From AP-15 sp963833745 (GTDB lineage Bacteria; Pseudomonadota; Alphaproteobacteria; ATCC43930; CGMCC-115725), in contig CAWHZD010000004.1 in NCBI GenBank assembly GCA_963833745.1, forward strand, positions 1,240,001 through 1,304,000: a DNA stretch of 64,000 nt. The letters are read 5' to 3'. Shown here piece after piece: positions 18,228-27,110 of this stretch. The notes beneath the pieces were generated by a model. The model saw only the letters and a program-made list of their open reading frames with translations. It had not been told where the DNA came from and did not search any database. The translations under genes were made by a program, and so were the position numbers. How positions within the stretch are numbered: position 1 is the stretch's first letter; every line of letters starts with the position of its first letter.

Positions 18228-19307
18228 ATGGAATCCGGTCTCGAATCTCGCCTGCAGCAGCTGCTTCGCCGGCATGCCGAGCTGCGCGACGCGATGAGCG
18301 GCAGCGCGCTAGGTGGCACCGAGTTCGCCAAGCTCTCTAAAGAATATAGCGAGCTCAACCCGATCGTCGAAGAAGTGGGCGCGCTCGGCCGGGCGCGAGA
18401 TGAACTTGCTTCGCTGATTGAGATGATACGATCCGCCGAGGATCCGGAGCTGAAGTCCCTCGCCGAGGAAGAGCTACAATCTCTACGCGAGCGGCTTCCT
18501 GATTTGGAAAACCAGGTCAAGCTGTGCTTGCTGCCGAGGGACGCCGATGACGAGCGTAACGCGATCATCGAGGTGCGGGCCGGAACCGGCGGCGACGAGG
18601 CGGCACTGTTTGCCGCTGAGCTTTTTCGCATGTATCAGCGATATGCGGCGGTGCGTGGCTGGCGTTTTGAGATACTCGACCTTTCGGAGACTGGACTTGG
18701 CGGATTTAAGGAGGCAAGCGCGTCGATCGCAGGGCGCGACGTATTCGCTCGACTGAAATTTGAGTTGGGGGTGCACCGCGTTCAGCGTGTACCGGAGACC
18801 GAGGCGGGCGGCCGGATTCATACTTCCGCTGCCACCGTCGCGGTATTGCCGGAGGCCGAGGAGGTCGATGTCAAGATCGACGACAAAGATCTGCGCATTG
18901 ACGTGTTCCGCGCCAGCGGGCCTGGCGGCCAGTCGGTGAATACAACGGACAGCGCGGTGCGCATCACCCATCTGCCGACAGGGCTTGTCGTTATTCAGCA
19001 AGACGAGAAATCGCAGCACAAGAACAAGGCGCGAGCGATGAAAGTGCTACGCTCGCGGCTTTATGAGATGGAGAGACAGGCCCGCCACACTGCGCGCGCC
19101 GCCGAGCGCAAAAGCCAGGTCGGCAGCGGCGATCGGTCGGAGCGCATCCGTACCTACAATTTCCCGCAGGGCCGCGTCACCGACCATCGCATCAACCTGA
19201 CGCTGTACAAGATCGATAAGGTGATGAGCGGCGAAGCGCTCGATGAGATCATCGATGCGATCCTCGCCGATGACCGCGCAGCGAAACTGGCCGCGGTAGA
19301 AGGCTAA
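18228..19307 (+). CDS. prfA: Peptide chain release factor 1
   Basis: The 359-residue protein has the N-terminal coiled region, an RF1-type central domain with the stop-codon-recognition segment RVPETEAGGRIHTSAATVAV, and the catalytic GGQ motif in ASGPGGQSVNTTDSAVR near residue 230. It terminates translation at UAA and UAG. The following prmC gene encodes the enzyme that methylates the GGQ glutamine, the usual pairing. Length and motifs are normal and no frameshift is seen. Confidence 0.96.
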   Translation: MESGLESRLQQLLRRHAELRDAMSGSALGGTEFAKLSKEYSELNPIVEEVGALGRARDELASLIEMIRSAEDPELKSLAEEELQSLRERLPDLENQVKLCLLPRDADDERNAIIEVRAGTGGDEAALFAAELFRMYQRYAAVRGWRFEILDLSETGLGGFKEASASIAGRDVFARLKFELGVHRVQRVPETEAGGRIHTSAATVAVLPEAEEVDVKIDDKDLRIDVFRASGPGGQSVNTTDSAVRITHLPTGLVVIQQDEKSQHKNKARAMKVLRSRLYEMERQARHTARAAERKSQVGSGDRSERIRTYNFPQGRVTDHRINLTLYKIDKVMSGEALDEIIDAILADDRAAKLAAVEG

Positions 19308-19314
19308 CCCGCAG

Positions 19315-20159
19315 GTGGCGGACACTGTTGGATCGATCCTCGCCGAGGCCACTGCGTCGCTGGCGAAAGCCGGTCGTGATGAGCCACGCCGGCGAGCGCG
19401 CCAACTGATTGTGGGCTCGCTCAATATCCTGCAGCGGAATTGCTGCTGTATCCGGAGCGTGTACTTGGTCGCTCCGATACCGGTCGCCTACTTGGTCTCG
19501 TCGACCGGATGACCCGCGGCGAACCGCTGAGCCGAGTGCTGGGCCGGCGCGAGTTCTGGGGCCTGGATTTCGCCCTGTCAAACGAGACCTTCGATCCGCG
19601 GCCGGAAAGTGAAACAATCATCGAGGCCGTTCTGGCGCGAGTTTGCGATCAGCTCAGCCCGTTCAGGTTCCTCGATTTGGGGACCGGGACCGGCTGTCTT
19701 TTGCTGGCACTCTTGTCGGAGTTTCCGGCCGCCACGGGTTTCGGCGTCGATCTTTCCGAAGCAGCAGCGGCGACTGCCCGTCGAAATGCGGAAACGCTGG
19801 GGCTTGCCGGTCGGGCTTGCTTTTTTGTCGGCGACTGGAGCGGCGCACTCGCCCAGCGGTTCGACGTGATCGTTGCTAACCCTCCCTATATCGCCACCGC
19901 GGCACTCGCTGAGTTGCCGGACGAAGTCAGCGGGTATGACCCGCGGCGCGCGCTGGAGGGGGGTGAAGATGGCCTCGCCGCGTATCGCAGCATCGCCGCA
20001 CATCTTCCTGGGTTGCTCGCGCCTTCCGCCATGTTCGTCGCTGAAGTCGGGGCCGGACAGGCCGCGGCCGTAGCCGCTATTCTGAAGGACTGCGGTCTGA
20101 CGCTTGAGGCGATCGATCGCGATCTCGCTGGAATTGAGCGCTGTGTCGTGGCAAGGTAG
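19315..20159 (+). CDS. prmC: Release factor glutamine methyltransferase, frameshifted as presented
   Basis: PrmC methylates the GGQ glutamine of release factors. A GTG at 19315 starts MADTVGSILAEATASLAKAG and RRRARQLIVGSLNIL. At about 19428-19433 the frame breaks and the family sequence continues as AELLLYPERVLG in another frame to 20159. That part contains the SAM site LDLGTGTGCLLLAL and the catalytic NPPY in VIVANPPYIAT. One missing base between LNIL and AELLLY restores a single frame. The gene is seven bases downstream of prfA. Confidence 0.88.
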
Positions 20160-20205
20160 CCTGCTGGTGGACAGGCGGAGCCGTCTGTTAGCGGTCAAAA
20201 AAAGC

Positions 20206-20234
20206 TTGGAATGTGCTGTCGCCACGTCTAGGGT
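20206..20234 (+). promoter_or_regulatory. Putative promoter upstream of the DUF4167 gene
   Basis: TTGGAA (20206-20211) and TAGGGT (20229-20234) are 17 bases apart. They lie in the 213-base gap between prmC and the DUF4167 gene. The -10 box is a weak match. Confidence 0.3.
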
Positions 20235-20372
20235 GGGGGAGTGGAGAGTTCGATGCTGCGTGGGCGCACGCTGGATATAGCTGCTGTGCGCCCTGATCGA
20301 GATCGTTGAGGGAACGAAGAACGCTCCGATCGGACTGGTTCCGACAGTATCCACCCAGATCAGACAGGTGTC

Positions 20373-20780
20373 ATGAGACCGGGCCCAAACAAGCGATCGC
20401 GCGGCCGCAATAATGGGAACAATCCGAATCACAATCGCCCGCGGATTCCGCATCGTAGTCAGACTTTCGACAGTAACGGGCCAAGCGTCAAAATTCGCGG
20501 TAATGCCTATCAGGTCTTTGAACGATACGTCGCGTTGGCGCGCGAAGCCGCGGCGAGCGGCGACCGGATCGCGGCAGAGAATCTGTACCAGCATGCCGAG
20601 CACTACTTTCGGGTAATGAACGCTAATGGCGACGCCAACCAGCATGGCGCGCCGCGGCCGATGACTCCCGCGGACATTGAGATGGGTGAACCCGAGCCGG
20701 GTCACAGCGAAAGCGACGAAGACATGCTTCAGCCGTCGCTACCGATCGGGCCAGGCGAAAACCAGGCTTCACGATTTTAA
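20373..20780 (+). CDS. DUF4167 family protein
   Basis: A 135-residue protein with an Arg/Asn-rich N-terminus (RPGPNKRSRGRNNGNNPNHN) and the DUF4167 core KIRGNAYQVFERYVALAREA, GDRIAAENLYQHAEHYFRV. The tail is acidic and disordered. The basic start suggests nucleic-acid binding; the function is unknown. Position between prmC and clpB is typical of alphaproteobacteria. Confidence 0.93.
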   Translation: MRPGPNKRSRGRNNGNNPNHNRPRIPHRSQTFDSNGPSVKIRGNAYQVFERYVALAREAAASGDRIAAENLYQHAEHYFRVMNANGDANQHGAPRPMTPADIEMGEPEPGHSESDEDMLQPSLPIGPGENQASRF

Positions 20781-20946
20781 ACCGGCGGACGCACCAAGCG
20801 TTATGGGGCCTCGACGGCGGGTATTGACAAGTCGCCGCCGCACCGCATTGCGGGGTTGCTTGGCCGCTCGATAACGCCATATAGGCGCCAGAGGGATCGC
20901 GGAGGCCGCCGTCAGGGGCGCCGCGGCCAGCTCACCGGAGCGGGTC

Positions 20947-23541
20947 ATGGAATTCGAAAAATACACCGAAAGGGCTAAGGGATTTATTCAATCTGCGCAA
21001 ACGCTTGCGCTGCGCAGGGGACATCAACGACTTGCGCCGGAACACCTGCTGACGGTGTTGCTGGAAGATAAGGAGGGCCTCGCGGCCAACCTCATTCGTG
21101 CGGCGCAGGGGGATCCGCGGGTCGCATTGGACGCTGTCGAAACCGAACTTGCCAAGCTGCCTCGGGTCGAAGGATCGGGGGCCGGCCAAGTCTATATGTC
21201 TCCCGAAATCGCGCGCCTGTTTGAGCAGGCCGAGCAGATCGCTCAAAGGACTGGAGATAGTTTTGTCACGGTGGAGCGGCTGTTGCTGGCGCTGGCGTTG
21301 GCCAATGAAACGGCGGCTAGCAGAGCTCTGAAGAGCGCCGGCGTCACGCCACAGAAGCTCAACGCGGCGATCGAAGAAGTGCGCAAGGGTAGAAAAGCAG
21401 AAAGCGCTTCAGCCGAAGAAGGCTATGACGCGCTGAAGAAATATGCCCGCGACCTGACCGAGGCGGCGCGCGACGGCAAGCTCGATCCGGTCATCGGCCG
21501 CGATGAGGAGATCCGCCGCACGATCCAGGTTTTGGCGCGGCGTACCAAGAACAATCCGGTGCTGATCGGCGAGCCGGGCGTGGGCAAGACGGCGATTGTC
21601 GAAGGCTTGGCGCTCCGCATCGTCAATGGCGACGTGCCGGAAGGGTTGAAGGACAAGCGTCTGCTGGCGCTCGACCTGGGCGCACTGATCGCCGGCTCCA
21701 AGTTCCGTGGCGAGTTCGAGGAAAGACTGAAGGCTGTTCTGACCGAAATCACGGCAGCAGCCGGCGAGGTCGTCCTGTTCATCGACGAACTACACACTTT
21801 GGTCGGCGCCGGCAAGGCCGAAGGCGCGATGGACGCCTCGAACATGCTGAAGCCGGCACTCGCCCGTGGCGAATTGCATTGCGTGGGCGCGACGACGCTC
21901 GACGAATACCGCAAGAATATCGAAAAGGATGCCGCGCTTGCGCGCCGTTTCCAACCAGTATTTGTCAATGAGCCGTCGGTCGAGGATACGATCTCGATCC
22001 TGCGGGGCATCAAGGAGAAATACGAGCTGCATCACGGCGTGCGCATTACCGATGGCGCGATCGTCGCGGCCGCGACCCTATCAAACCGCTACATCAGCGA
22101 CCGCTTTCTGCCCGATAAGGCGATCGATTTGATGGATGAGGCGGCTTCGCGGCTGCGCATGGAGGTCGACTCCAAGCCCGAAGCGATCGATGAGTTGGAC
22201 CGGCGTATCGTGCAGCTCAAGATCGAGCGCGAGGCGCTGAAGAAAGAAAACGACCCGTCCTCGCGCGATCGTTTGGGAAGGCTCGTCAAGGAACTGGAGG
22301 ATTTGGAGGAGCGGTCCGCCGAGTTGACCGCGCAGTGGCGTGCCGAAAAAGAAAAGCTTGCGGGCGCACAAAAGCTCAAAGAGCAATTGGAGCAGGCGCG
22401 CGCCGAGCTTGATGGTGCGCAACGGCGCGGCGATTGGAGTCGTGCCGGCGAGCTCACCTATGGTGTGATCCCCGAGCTTGAGCGAAAGTTGAAAGAAGTC
22501 GAGGCGGCCGAAGCCGGACGCATGCTCGAAGAGGCCGTGACCGAGGAACACATCGCCGGGGTTGTGTCACGCTGGACGGGTATTCCCGTCGATAAGATGA
22601 TGTCGAGCGAGCGCGAAAAGCTTCTGCACATGGAGGATGCGCTGAAGCGCCGGGTGGTCGGTCAGGACGAGGCGGTGACCGCCGTGTCAAACGCGATCCG
22701 CCGAGCTCGTGCCGGTTTGCAGGATCCGAACCGGCCGTTGGGTTCGTTTCTCTTCCTCGGTCCGACCGGTGTCGGCAAAACCGAGTTGACGCGTGCGCTT
22801 GCCGAATTCCTGTTCGACGACGAAAGCGCGATGGTGCGCATCGACATGTCGGAATACATGGAGAAACATTCGGTTTCACGTCTGATAGGCGCACCCCCGG
22901 GCTATGTCGGATATGACGAGGGTGGCAGTCTGACCGAGGCGATACGCCGCCGACCCTATCAGGTGATCTTGTTCGACGAAGTCGAGAAGGCACATCCCGA
23001 CGTCTTCAACGTGCTGTTGCAGGTACTTGACGACGGTCGCCTGACAGACGGTCAAGGCCGCACCGTGGATTTTCGGAATACGCTTATTATCCTGACGTCC
23101 AACCTCGGCAGCGAGGCGCTAGCGCGTTTGCCGGAGCGCGCTGACGTGTCGGCGGCGCGGGAGGCGGTAATGGAGGCGGTGCGTACTGCATTTCGCCCCG
23201 AGTTCCTAAACCGGCTCGACGAGATCCTGTTGTTCGGCCGGCTGTCTCGCGACGACATGAAAGGAATCGTGACGATCCAGGTCGAGCGCCTGAAAAAGCT
23301 GCTGGCCGATCGAAAAATCGTGATCGAGCTGGATTCGGCGGCAATGGCCTGGCTGGGTAACGCCGGCTATGATCCGATCTACGGGGCACGCCCGCTAAAG
23401 CGGGTGATCCAGCGGGAGTTGCAAAATCCGCTGGCGCAGCTGATTTTGGAAGGACGTATTCGCGACGGATCGATGGTGCACGTGACCGCCGGTGAGGGTG
23501 GTCTGGTCATCGAGGAGGCGGCAAGGGCTGAGGCTGCCTGA
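20947..23541 (+). CDS. clpB: ATP-dependent chaperone ClpB
   Basis: The 864-residue disaggregase has the N-terminal Clp_N repeats (residues 1-145), the first AAA+ module with GEPGVGKT near 207, and the ClpB/Hsp104 middle coiled-coil (about 400-525, rich in KELEDLEERSAEL-type heptads). The second AAA+ module has GPTGVGKTELTRAL near 604 and LFDEVEKAHPDVFN. It works with DnaK to resolubilise aggregates. A TTGACA at 20824 lies 118 bases upstream without a good -10 box, and I saw no clear sigma-32 promoter. Confidence 0.96.
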   Translation: MEFEKYTERAKGFIQSAQTLALRRGHQRLAPEHLLTVLLEDKEGLAANLIRAAQGDPRVALDAVETELAKLPRVEGSGAGQVYMSPEIARLFEQAEQIAQRTGDSFVTVERLLLALALANETAASRALKSAGVTPQKLNAAIEEVRKGRKAESASAEEGYDALKKYARDLTEAARDGKLDPVIGRDEEIRRTIQVLARRTKNNPVLIGEPGVGKTAIVEGLALRIVNGDVPEGLKDKRLLALDLGALIAGSKFRGEFEERLKAVLTEITAAAGEVVLFIDELHTLVGAGKAEGAMDASNMLKPALARGELHCVGATTLDEYRKNIEKDAALARRFQPVFVNEPSVEDTISILRGIKEKYELHHGVRITDGAIVAAATLSNRYISDRFLPDKAIDLMDEAASRLRMEVDSKPEAIDELDRRIVQLKIEREALKKENDPSSRDRLGRLVKELEDLEERSAELTAQWRAEKEKLAGAQKLKEQLEQARAELDGAQRRGDWSRAGELTYGVIPELERKLKEVEAAEAGRMLEEAVTEEHIAGVVSRWTGIPVDKMMSSEREKLLHMEDALKRRVVGQDEAVTAVSNAIRRARAGLQDPNRPLGSFLFLGPTGVGKTELTRALAEFLFDDESAMVRIDMSEYMEKHSVSRLIGAPPGYVGYDEGGSLTEAIRRRPYQVILFDEVEKAHPDVFNVLLQVLDDGRLTDGQGRTVDFRNTLIILTSNLGSEALARLPERADVSAAREAVMEAVRTAFRPEFLNRLDEILLFGRLSRDDMKGIVTIQVERLKKLLADRKIVIELDSAAMAWLGNAGYDPIYGARPLKRVIQRELQNPLAQLILEGRIRDGSMVHVTAGEGGLVIEEAARAEAA

Positions 23542-23605
23542 CAACCGATCCCGGGCCGATCGGGCTCAGCCAAGGCTCGGCTTTGGTATTGGGGATATCG
23601 CGTGC

Positions 23606-24271
23606 TCAGCCTTCCTGATCGGCGCCGACGACAAGGTGGCATTCCTCCACTTCCGCGCGCGGAATCCGCAACGTATCGGGCGGGTTCAGTTGCCGAAGCA
23701 CCAGGGTGTCGCCCTCCCAGCCGACGAACTGCTTTATCAGCACTACCTGTCCCTTTTTGTAGACGACGACATCACGGCCGCGCCTCGGTGGCTTGAACGG
23801 GTTGACGTGCAATAGCCAGTTTTGCTCATAGCGTGGCTCCATGCTGTCGCCGACCATGTAGATCGCGTAGGCCGCCCGCACCCCGCTGAGGTTAGCCGGG
23901 CGCGGGGTGTAACCGACCCCATCTTCCAGAAACATCTCCTGGTCGTTGCCGCCGCGCCCCGCACTGCGGATCGGGATCACATCGACGGAGCGCGACATCC
24001 CGGAGGATGATGCAGAAGGAGGGCGGCCGCGTCCGGCCCGCGGCAAATCAACGGCCGGAGCCGCTGCAGTCTCAGCGACGGCATGGCGCAACACCTCGTC
24101 CGCGGTCACCCCAAGAAATGCCGCTATCTGCACGGTCTCCAGTTGCTTCATCTGACGCTCCCCCTTGAGCATGCGTGAAACCGCCGAGGCCGCGAGCCGC
24201 AAGTGCCGGGCGAGGTCGGCCTGGGTGGCGCCGATCCGCTCTAGTGCTTGGTGAAACCACGATGCGTCCAT
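23606..24271 (-). CDS. LexA/CI-like repressor with S24 peptidase domain
   Basis: The 221-residue protein has an N-terminal XRE helix-turn-helix (about 10-60, ATQADLARHLRLAASAVSRML) and a C-terminal S24 peptidase fold. The nucleophile Ser is in VGDSMEPRY and the Lys general base in VLIKQFVGWEGD. Proteins of this kind repress phage lysis genes or stress genes and cleave themselves after DNA damage. It is divergent from the phage-derived genes at 24.4-32.6 kb, so it is the natural candidate for their repressor, as in prophages; that target is inference. Confidence 0.88.
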   Translation of the reverse strand: MDASWFHQALERIGATQADLARHLRLAASAVSRMLKGERQMKQLETVQIAAFLGVTADEVLRHAVAETAAAPAVDLPRAGRGRPPSASSSGMSRSVDVIPIRSAGRGGNDQEMFLEDGVGYTPRPANLSGVRAAYAIYMVGDSMEPRYEQNWLLHVNPFKPPRRGRDVVVYKKGQVVLIKQFVGWEGDTLVLRQLNPPDTLRIPRAEVEECHLVVGADQEG

Positions 24272-24313
24272 GTGTGAGACTCAAGCAATTTCTATATTGT
24301 CAACAATCCTGAT

Positions 24314-24325
24314 GATGATATCATC
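24314..24325. promoter_or_regulatory. Putative repressor operator (12-bp perfect palindrome)
   Basis: GATGATATCATC is a perfect palindrome in the AT-rich 100-base gap between the S24 repressor and the divergent 24374 gene. Nearby TTGTTGACAATATAGAAA on the minus strand offers promoter-like boxes for the repressor. Assignment as the S24 protein's operator is positional inference. Confidence 0.35.
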
Positions 24326-24373
24326 CTGATGCGACGATAACAAGTGAATTTGACTGGCAAGGAGAGGGCCTCC

Positions 24374-24676
24374 ATGGAGGAGCTGTCTATCCGGCCGCAT
24401 TCGGAGCATCACTGCGACGATATCGGCTGCGCCTACATCTTCGATGATAATGGCCAGCGCCGAACTTGCGGGGCGCCGCGGCGCCTCAACTCATCTTACT
24501 GCCCGCAGCATCACGCGCTTTGCCATGTTTCTTGTGGATCCTCCGAAGGACTAAGGCGTCTGCGCGAGGTCGAGGCGCTGGCAAACGCCGTAGGTGGGCG
24601 CCGAGCGCGCGACGGCGGTGAGCCGCCGCGACGGTTTTTAAGACGGCTCGAGCATGCAGTACGTGATTTTTCATGA
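24374..24676 (+). CDS. Small Cys/His-rich protein (GcrA-like zinc motif), phage-region accessory
   Basis: A 100-residue protein from ATG 24374, which has AAGGAGAGG just before it. The centre has CDDIGCAYIF, RTCGAPRRLNSSYCPQHHALC: the Cys-x-Ala-Pro...Tyr-Cys-x-x-His-His spacing resembles the C-terminal metal-binding motif of GcrA cell-cycle regulators, though the GcrA helix-turn-helix is absent. It is first in the rightward phage-like cluster. The function is unknown. Confidence 0.6.
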   Translation: MEELSIRPHSEHHCDDIGCAYIFDDNGQRRTCGAPRRLNSSYCPQHHALCHVSCGSSEGLRRLREVEALANAVGGRRARDGGEPPRRFLRRLEHAVRDFS

Positions 24677-24701
24677 CTACGTTGTTCATGGTTTGTTCGA
24701 A

Positions 24702-25313
24702 ATGAGAATAACCCAACGGAATCGTGGACGAAAAGGCCCTTCGGCGGTCCTTGACCTTGCATCCGCACCTACCGAGGAGCGTTACCGGCAGGGAACGATC
24801 GAACGACTCGATCGGCCCATTGCCGACGACACCGGTCACCCCGCGCGCCCTTACCGCGCCGTTGACACTTTGGCGGCGATGGAAAGGCGCGGGTCCATCA
24901 CCCCAGGAATGCGCCAGGCGGCAGCAGACTTTCGCGTGCGCTTTGGCACCGCGCAGCTTGATCCTTTGCGGGCGCTTGACTATTCGCAACCAAGATATGG
25001 CAAAACGGCCCGGGTAAATGGCGGAGGAGAACCGGGGCTGCGGGTCGAAAGCGCCCGTGAGCATGTCTGGCGGGCGGTTGTCGCAGTCGGCGGTCCGAAA
25101 TCGCCCGGCGGATCGTGTCTATGGCATGTCGTCGGCTGGGAGTGCTCGCTAAAAGAATGGGCGTTCGAACAAGGTTGGAATGGTCGCCGGGTCAGCCAGG
25201 AGGCCGCTTCGGGTATTCTAATCGCCGCGCTTGGTGCGCTGGAAACATATTATCATCGTCAGCGGACGTTGCGGAAATCAGATTTTGCGATTGACAAATC
25301 CGGATCGTTCTGA
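24702..25313 (+). CDS. Conserved hypothetical protein (DUF6456-like) of the phage-like cluster
   Basis: A 203-residue protein if started at ATG 24702; an earlier ATG at 24654 would overlap the previous gene by 23 bases. Recognisable blocks are KGPSAVLDLASAPTEERYRQG, GSITPGMRQAAADFRVRFG and the Trp-rich C-terminal CLWHVVGWECSLKEWAFEQG followed by GILIAALGAL. The last block resembles the C-terminal domain of DUF6456 proteins often found near terminases. No catalytic motif is visible. Confidence 0.65.
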   Translation: MRITQRNRGRKGPSAVLDLASAPTEERYRQGTIERLDRPIADDTGHPARPYRAVDTLAAMERRGSITPGMRQAAADFRVRFGTAQLDPLRALDYSQPRYGKTARVNGGGEPGLRVESAREHVWRAVVAVGGPKSPGGSCLWHVVGWECSLKEWAFEQGWNGRRVSQEAASGILIAALGALETYYHRQRTLRKSDFAIDKSGSF

Positions 25314-25654
25314 TATAAGACGTCGAAATTCGCAAAAGCCGGCGGCGCAATCGGTGACTGCAATCGCGTCGGCATTGTGCATTCCTCGGCCTCATCCCCG
25401 CAGGTACAGGGATACACACTTGTCACACGGCCCATTGGCGCACCCGCAGTCAATAAAGGTCAGACGCCCAAAAAGGAGCGCGGCGCCTGCGTAGCAGTCT
25501 CGAATATGTCCGCTGCATACGCTGGAAGCGTGCGAGCGATTGGTGAGGCCGTGCGGGGAAAGGCCCAGGCTCAACGGCGGTGGGCGACATTACAAAACTT
25601 TCCTGCGTCTGCCTCGGCGCCGTAAGGAGCGGGCGCCGGCCGATATCGCGGAGG
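25314..25654. other. Gap upstream of terminase; possible small ORF
   Basis: A short open frame ends at TAA 25623-25625 and could start at ATG 25507 (about 39 residues, SAAYAGSVRAIGEAVRGKAQ). It lies where a small terminase or head-tail accessory gene might be expected, but I could not relate it to any family. The rest looks non-coding. Confidence 0.25.
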
Positions 25655-27025
25655 ATGCGTGAGGTGCTTGCAGCGAGTTGGCTTGCTTCGCTGCCGGAAG
25701 CGCTGAGGCATAGCCTTATTGCCACGCTGAACCCAAACGAAGCGCTTGCGTTGCTGTACGATTGGCAGTTCTGGGCTCGACCCAATCAGCTGCCGCCGAG
25801 AGGTAGTTGGCGGGTCTGGTTGCTGCTCGCCGGGCGTGGCTTCGGCAAAACACGAACCGGGGCCGAACTGGTGCGTGCGCGAGTTGCGGCGCGGACGGCG
25901 CGCCGCTTGGCCCTGGTGGCGCCGACCGCTGCCGACGCACGCGGTGTCATGGTCGAAGGCGAGAGCGGCATACTGGCGATTTCGCCGCAATGGGACCGGC
26001 CGCGCTACGAGCCCTCGAAGCGCCGGCTGACCTGGCGCAACGGAGCGATCGCGACCTTTTACAGTGCGGATGAGCCTGAACGGCTGCGCGGGCCACAGCA
26101 CGATGCCGCTTGGTGCGACGAGCTTACAAGTTGGCGCTATCCTGAAGCCTGGGACATGCTGATGTTCGGTTTGCGCTTGGGCCAGGATCCGCGTGTTGTC
26201 GTCACCACGACGCCGCGGCCAACGACCTTACTGCGAGCGCTGGTCGCGGATCCGGCGGTCGCCGTGACGCGCGGTACCACTTATGAGAACCGGCCTAACT
26301 TGGCGCCAGACTTCGTGGAGCAGATCGTCCGCAAATATGAAGGAACCCGGCTCGGCCGCCAGGAGATCGAGGCCGAGATCCTTGACGATGTGCCGGGTGG
26401 TTTGTGGAACCGGGGGATCATAGAGGCGGCGCGCGTTCGCAGCGCTCCCTCGTTGATTAGGATCGTGGTCGCCATTGATCCCGCGGTGACTTCGGGTGAG
26501 ATGGCCGATGAAACGGGCATTATCGTCGCCGGCAAGGATGTAGTCGGTCATGGTTGGGTTTTAGCCGACCTTTCCGGACGCTACCGGCCCACGGAATGGG
26601 CGAAGACCGCAATCGCAGCGTATCGCGCGCACTGTGCTGACCGGATCGTCGCCGAAGTCAACAATGGTGGGGAAATGGTGGAGGCGACCTTGCGGGTGAT
26701 CGATCCAAACTTGCCCGTTGTGGGGGTGCGGGCCTCGCGCGGCAAGGTTACGCGCGCCGAACCAGTCGCCGCGCTCTACGAGCAAGGAAGAGTACATCAT
26801 ATCGGCGCGTTTCCGCAGCTTGAGGACCAGATGTGCAGCCTTGTTCGCGGTGGGCATGACGGCGTCGATGGCCGCGGGGCACGATTCTCTCCGGACCGGG
26901 TCGACGCTCTGGTCTGGGCGTTGACCGACCTTGTCGCGCCGATGGCCGGAGAAGGAATCTACGAAGTCTATCGTCAAATTAGCGGCCAGTTGTCAGAGGC
27001 AATTCCCTCCAAACCGCATACTTGA
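25655..27025 (+). CDS. Phage terminase large subunit (GTA/domesticated prophage type)
   Basis: About 456 residues from ATG 25655; GTG 25664, better spaced from the GCGGAGGA site, is an alternative. The N-terminal ATPase has Walker A LLAGRGFGKTRTGAE near residue 60 and a Walker B-like AAWCDELTSW near 150. The C-terminal RNase H-like nuclease has IVVAIDPAVTSGE near 270, VAEVNNGGEMVEA near 330 and SPDRVDALVWALTDL near 415, so all catalytic acids appear present. It packages DNA into a prohead, yet no portal, protease or capsid gene follows. It is intact and may be kept for another reason or be freshly orphaned. Confidence 0.92.
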   Translation: MREVLAASWLASLPEALRHSLIATLNPNEALALLYDWQFWARPNQLPPRGSWRVWLLLAGRGFGKTRTGAELVRARVAARTARRLALVAPTAADARGVMVEGESGILAISPQWDRPRYEPSKRRLTWRNGAIATFYSADEPERLRGPQHDAAWCDELTSWRYPEAWDMLMFGLRLGQDPRVVVTTTPRPTTLLRALVADPAVAVTRGTTYENRPNLAPDFVEQIVRKYEGTRLGRQEIEAEILDDVPGGLWNRGIIEAARVRSAPSLIRIVVAIDPAVTSGEMADETGIIVAGKDVVGHGWVLADLSGRYRPTEWAKTAIAAYRAHCADRIVAEVNNGGEMVEATLRVIDPNLPVVGVRASRGKVTRAEPVAALYEQGRVHHIGAFPQLEDQMCSLVRGGHDGVDGRGARFSPDRVDALVWALTDLVAPMAGEGIYEVYRQISGQLSEAIPSKPHT

Positions 27026-27049
27026 TGTCCGAGCAAAAGGAGCTGGTCA

Positions 27050-27110
27050 GTGACCCTGTTGGTCAAAGATGCGAACACGACGACGCAGTCACTATCCACC
27101 GGGGTCGACA
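27050..27110 (+). pseudogene. 5' fragment of a small phage gene cut by an IS
   Basis: A GTG at 27050, with AAAGGAGC upstream, starts MTLLVKDANTTTQSLSTGVD, a plausible start for a small structural or accessory protein that follows terminase in related clusters. The frame runs into the IS256-type transposase sequence at about 27110 and its downstream part is missing. Confidence 0.5.

Noticed and set aside
20824..20852. TTGACA upstream of clpB as a promoter, or a sigma-32 heat-shock promoter
   Set aside because: The -35 is perfect but no acceptable -10 lies 16-18 bases downstream, and I could not find the CTTGAA/CCCCAT-type pair expected for sigma-32.
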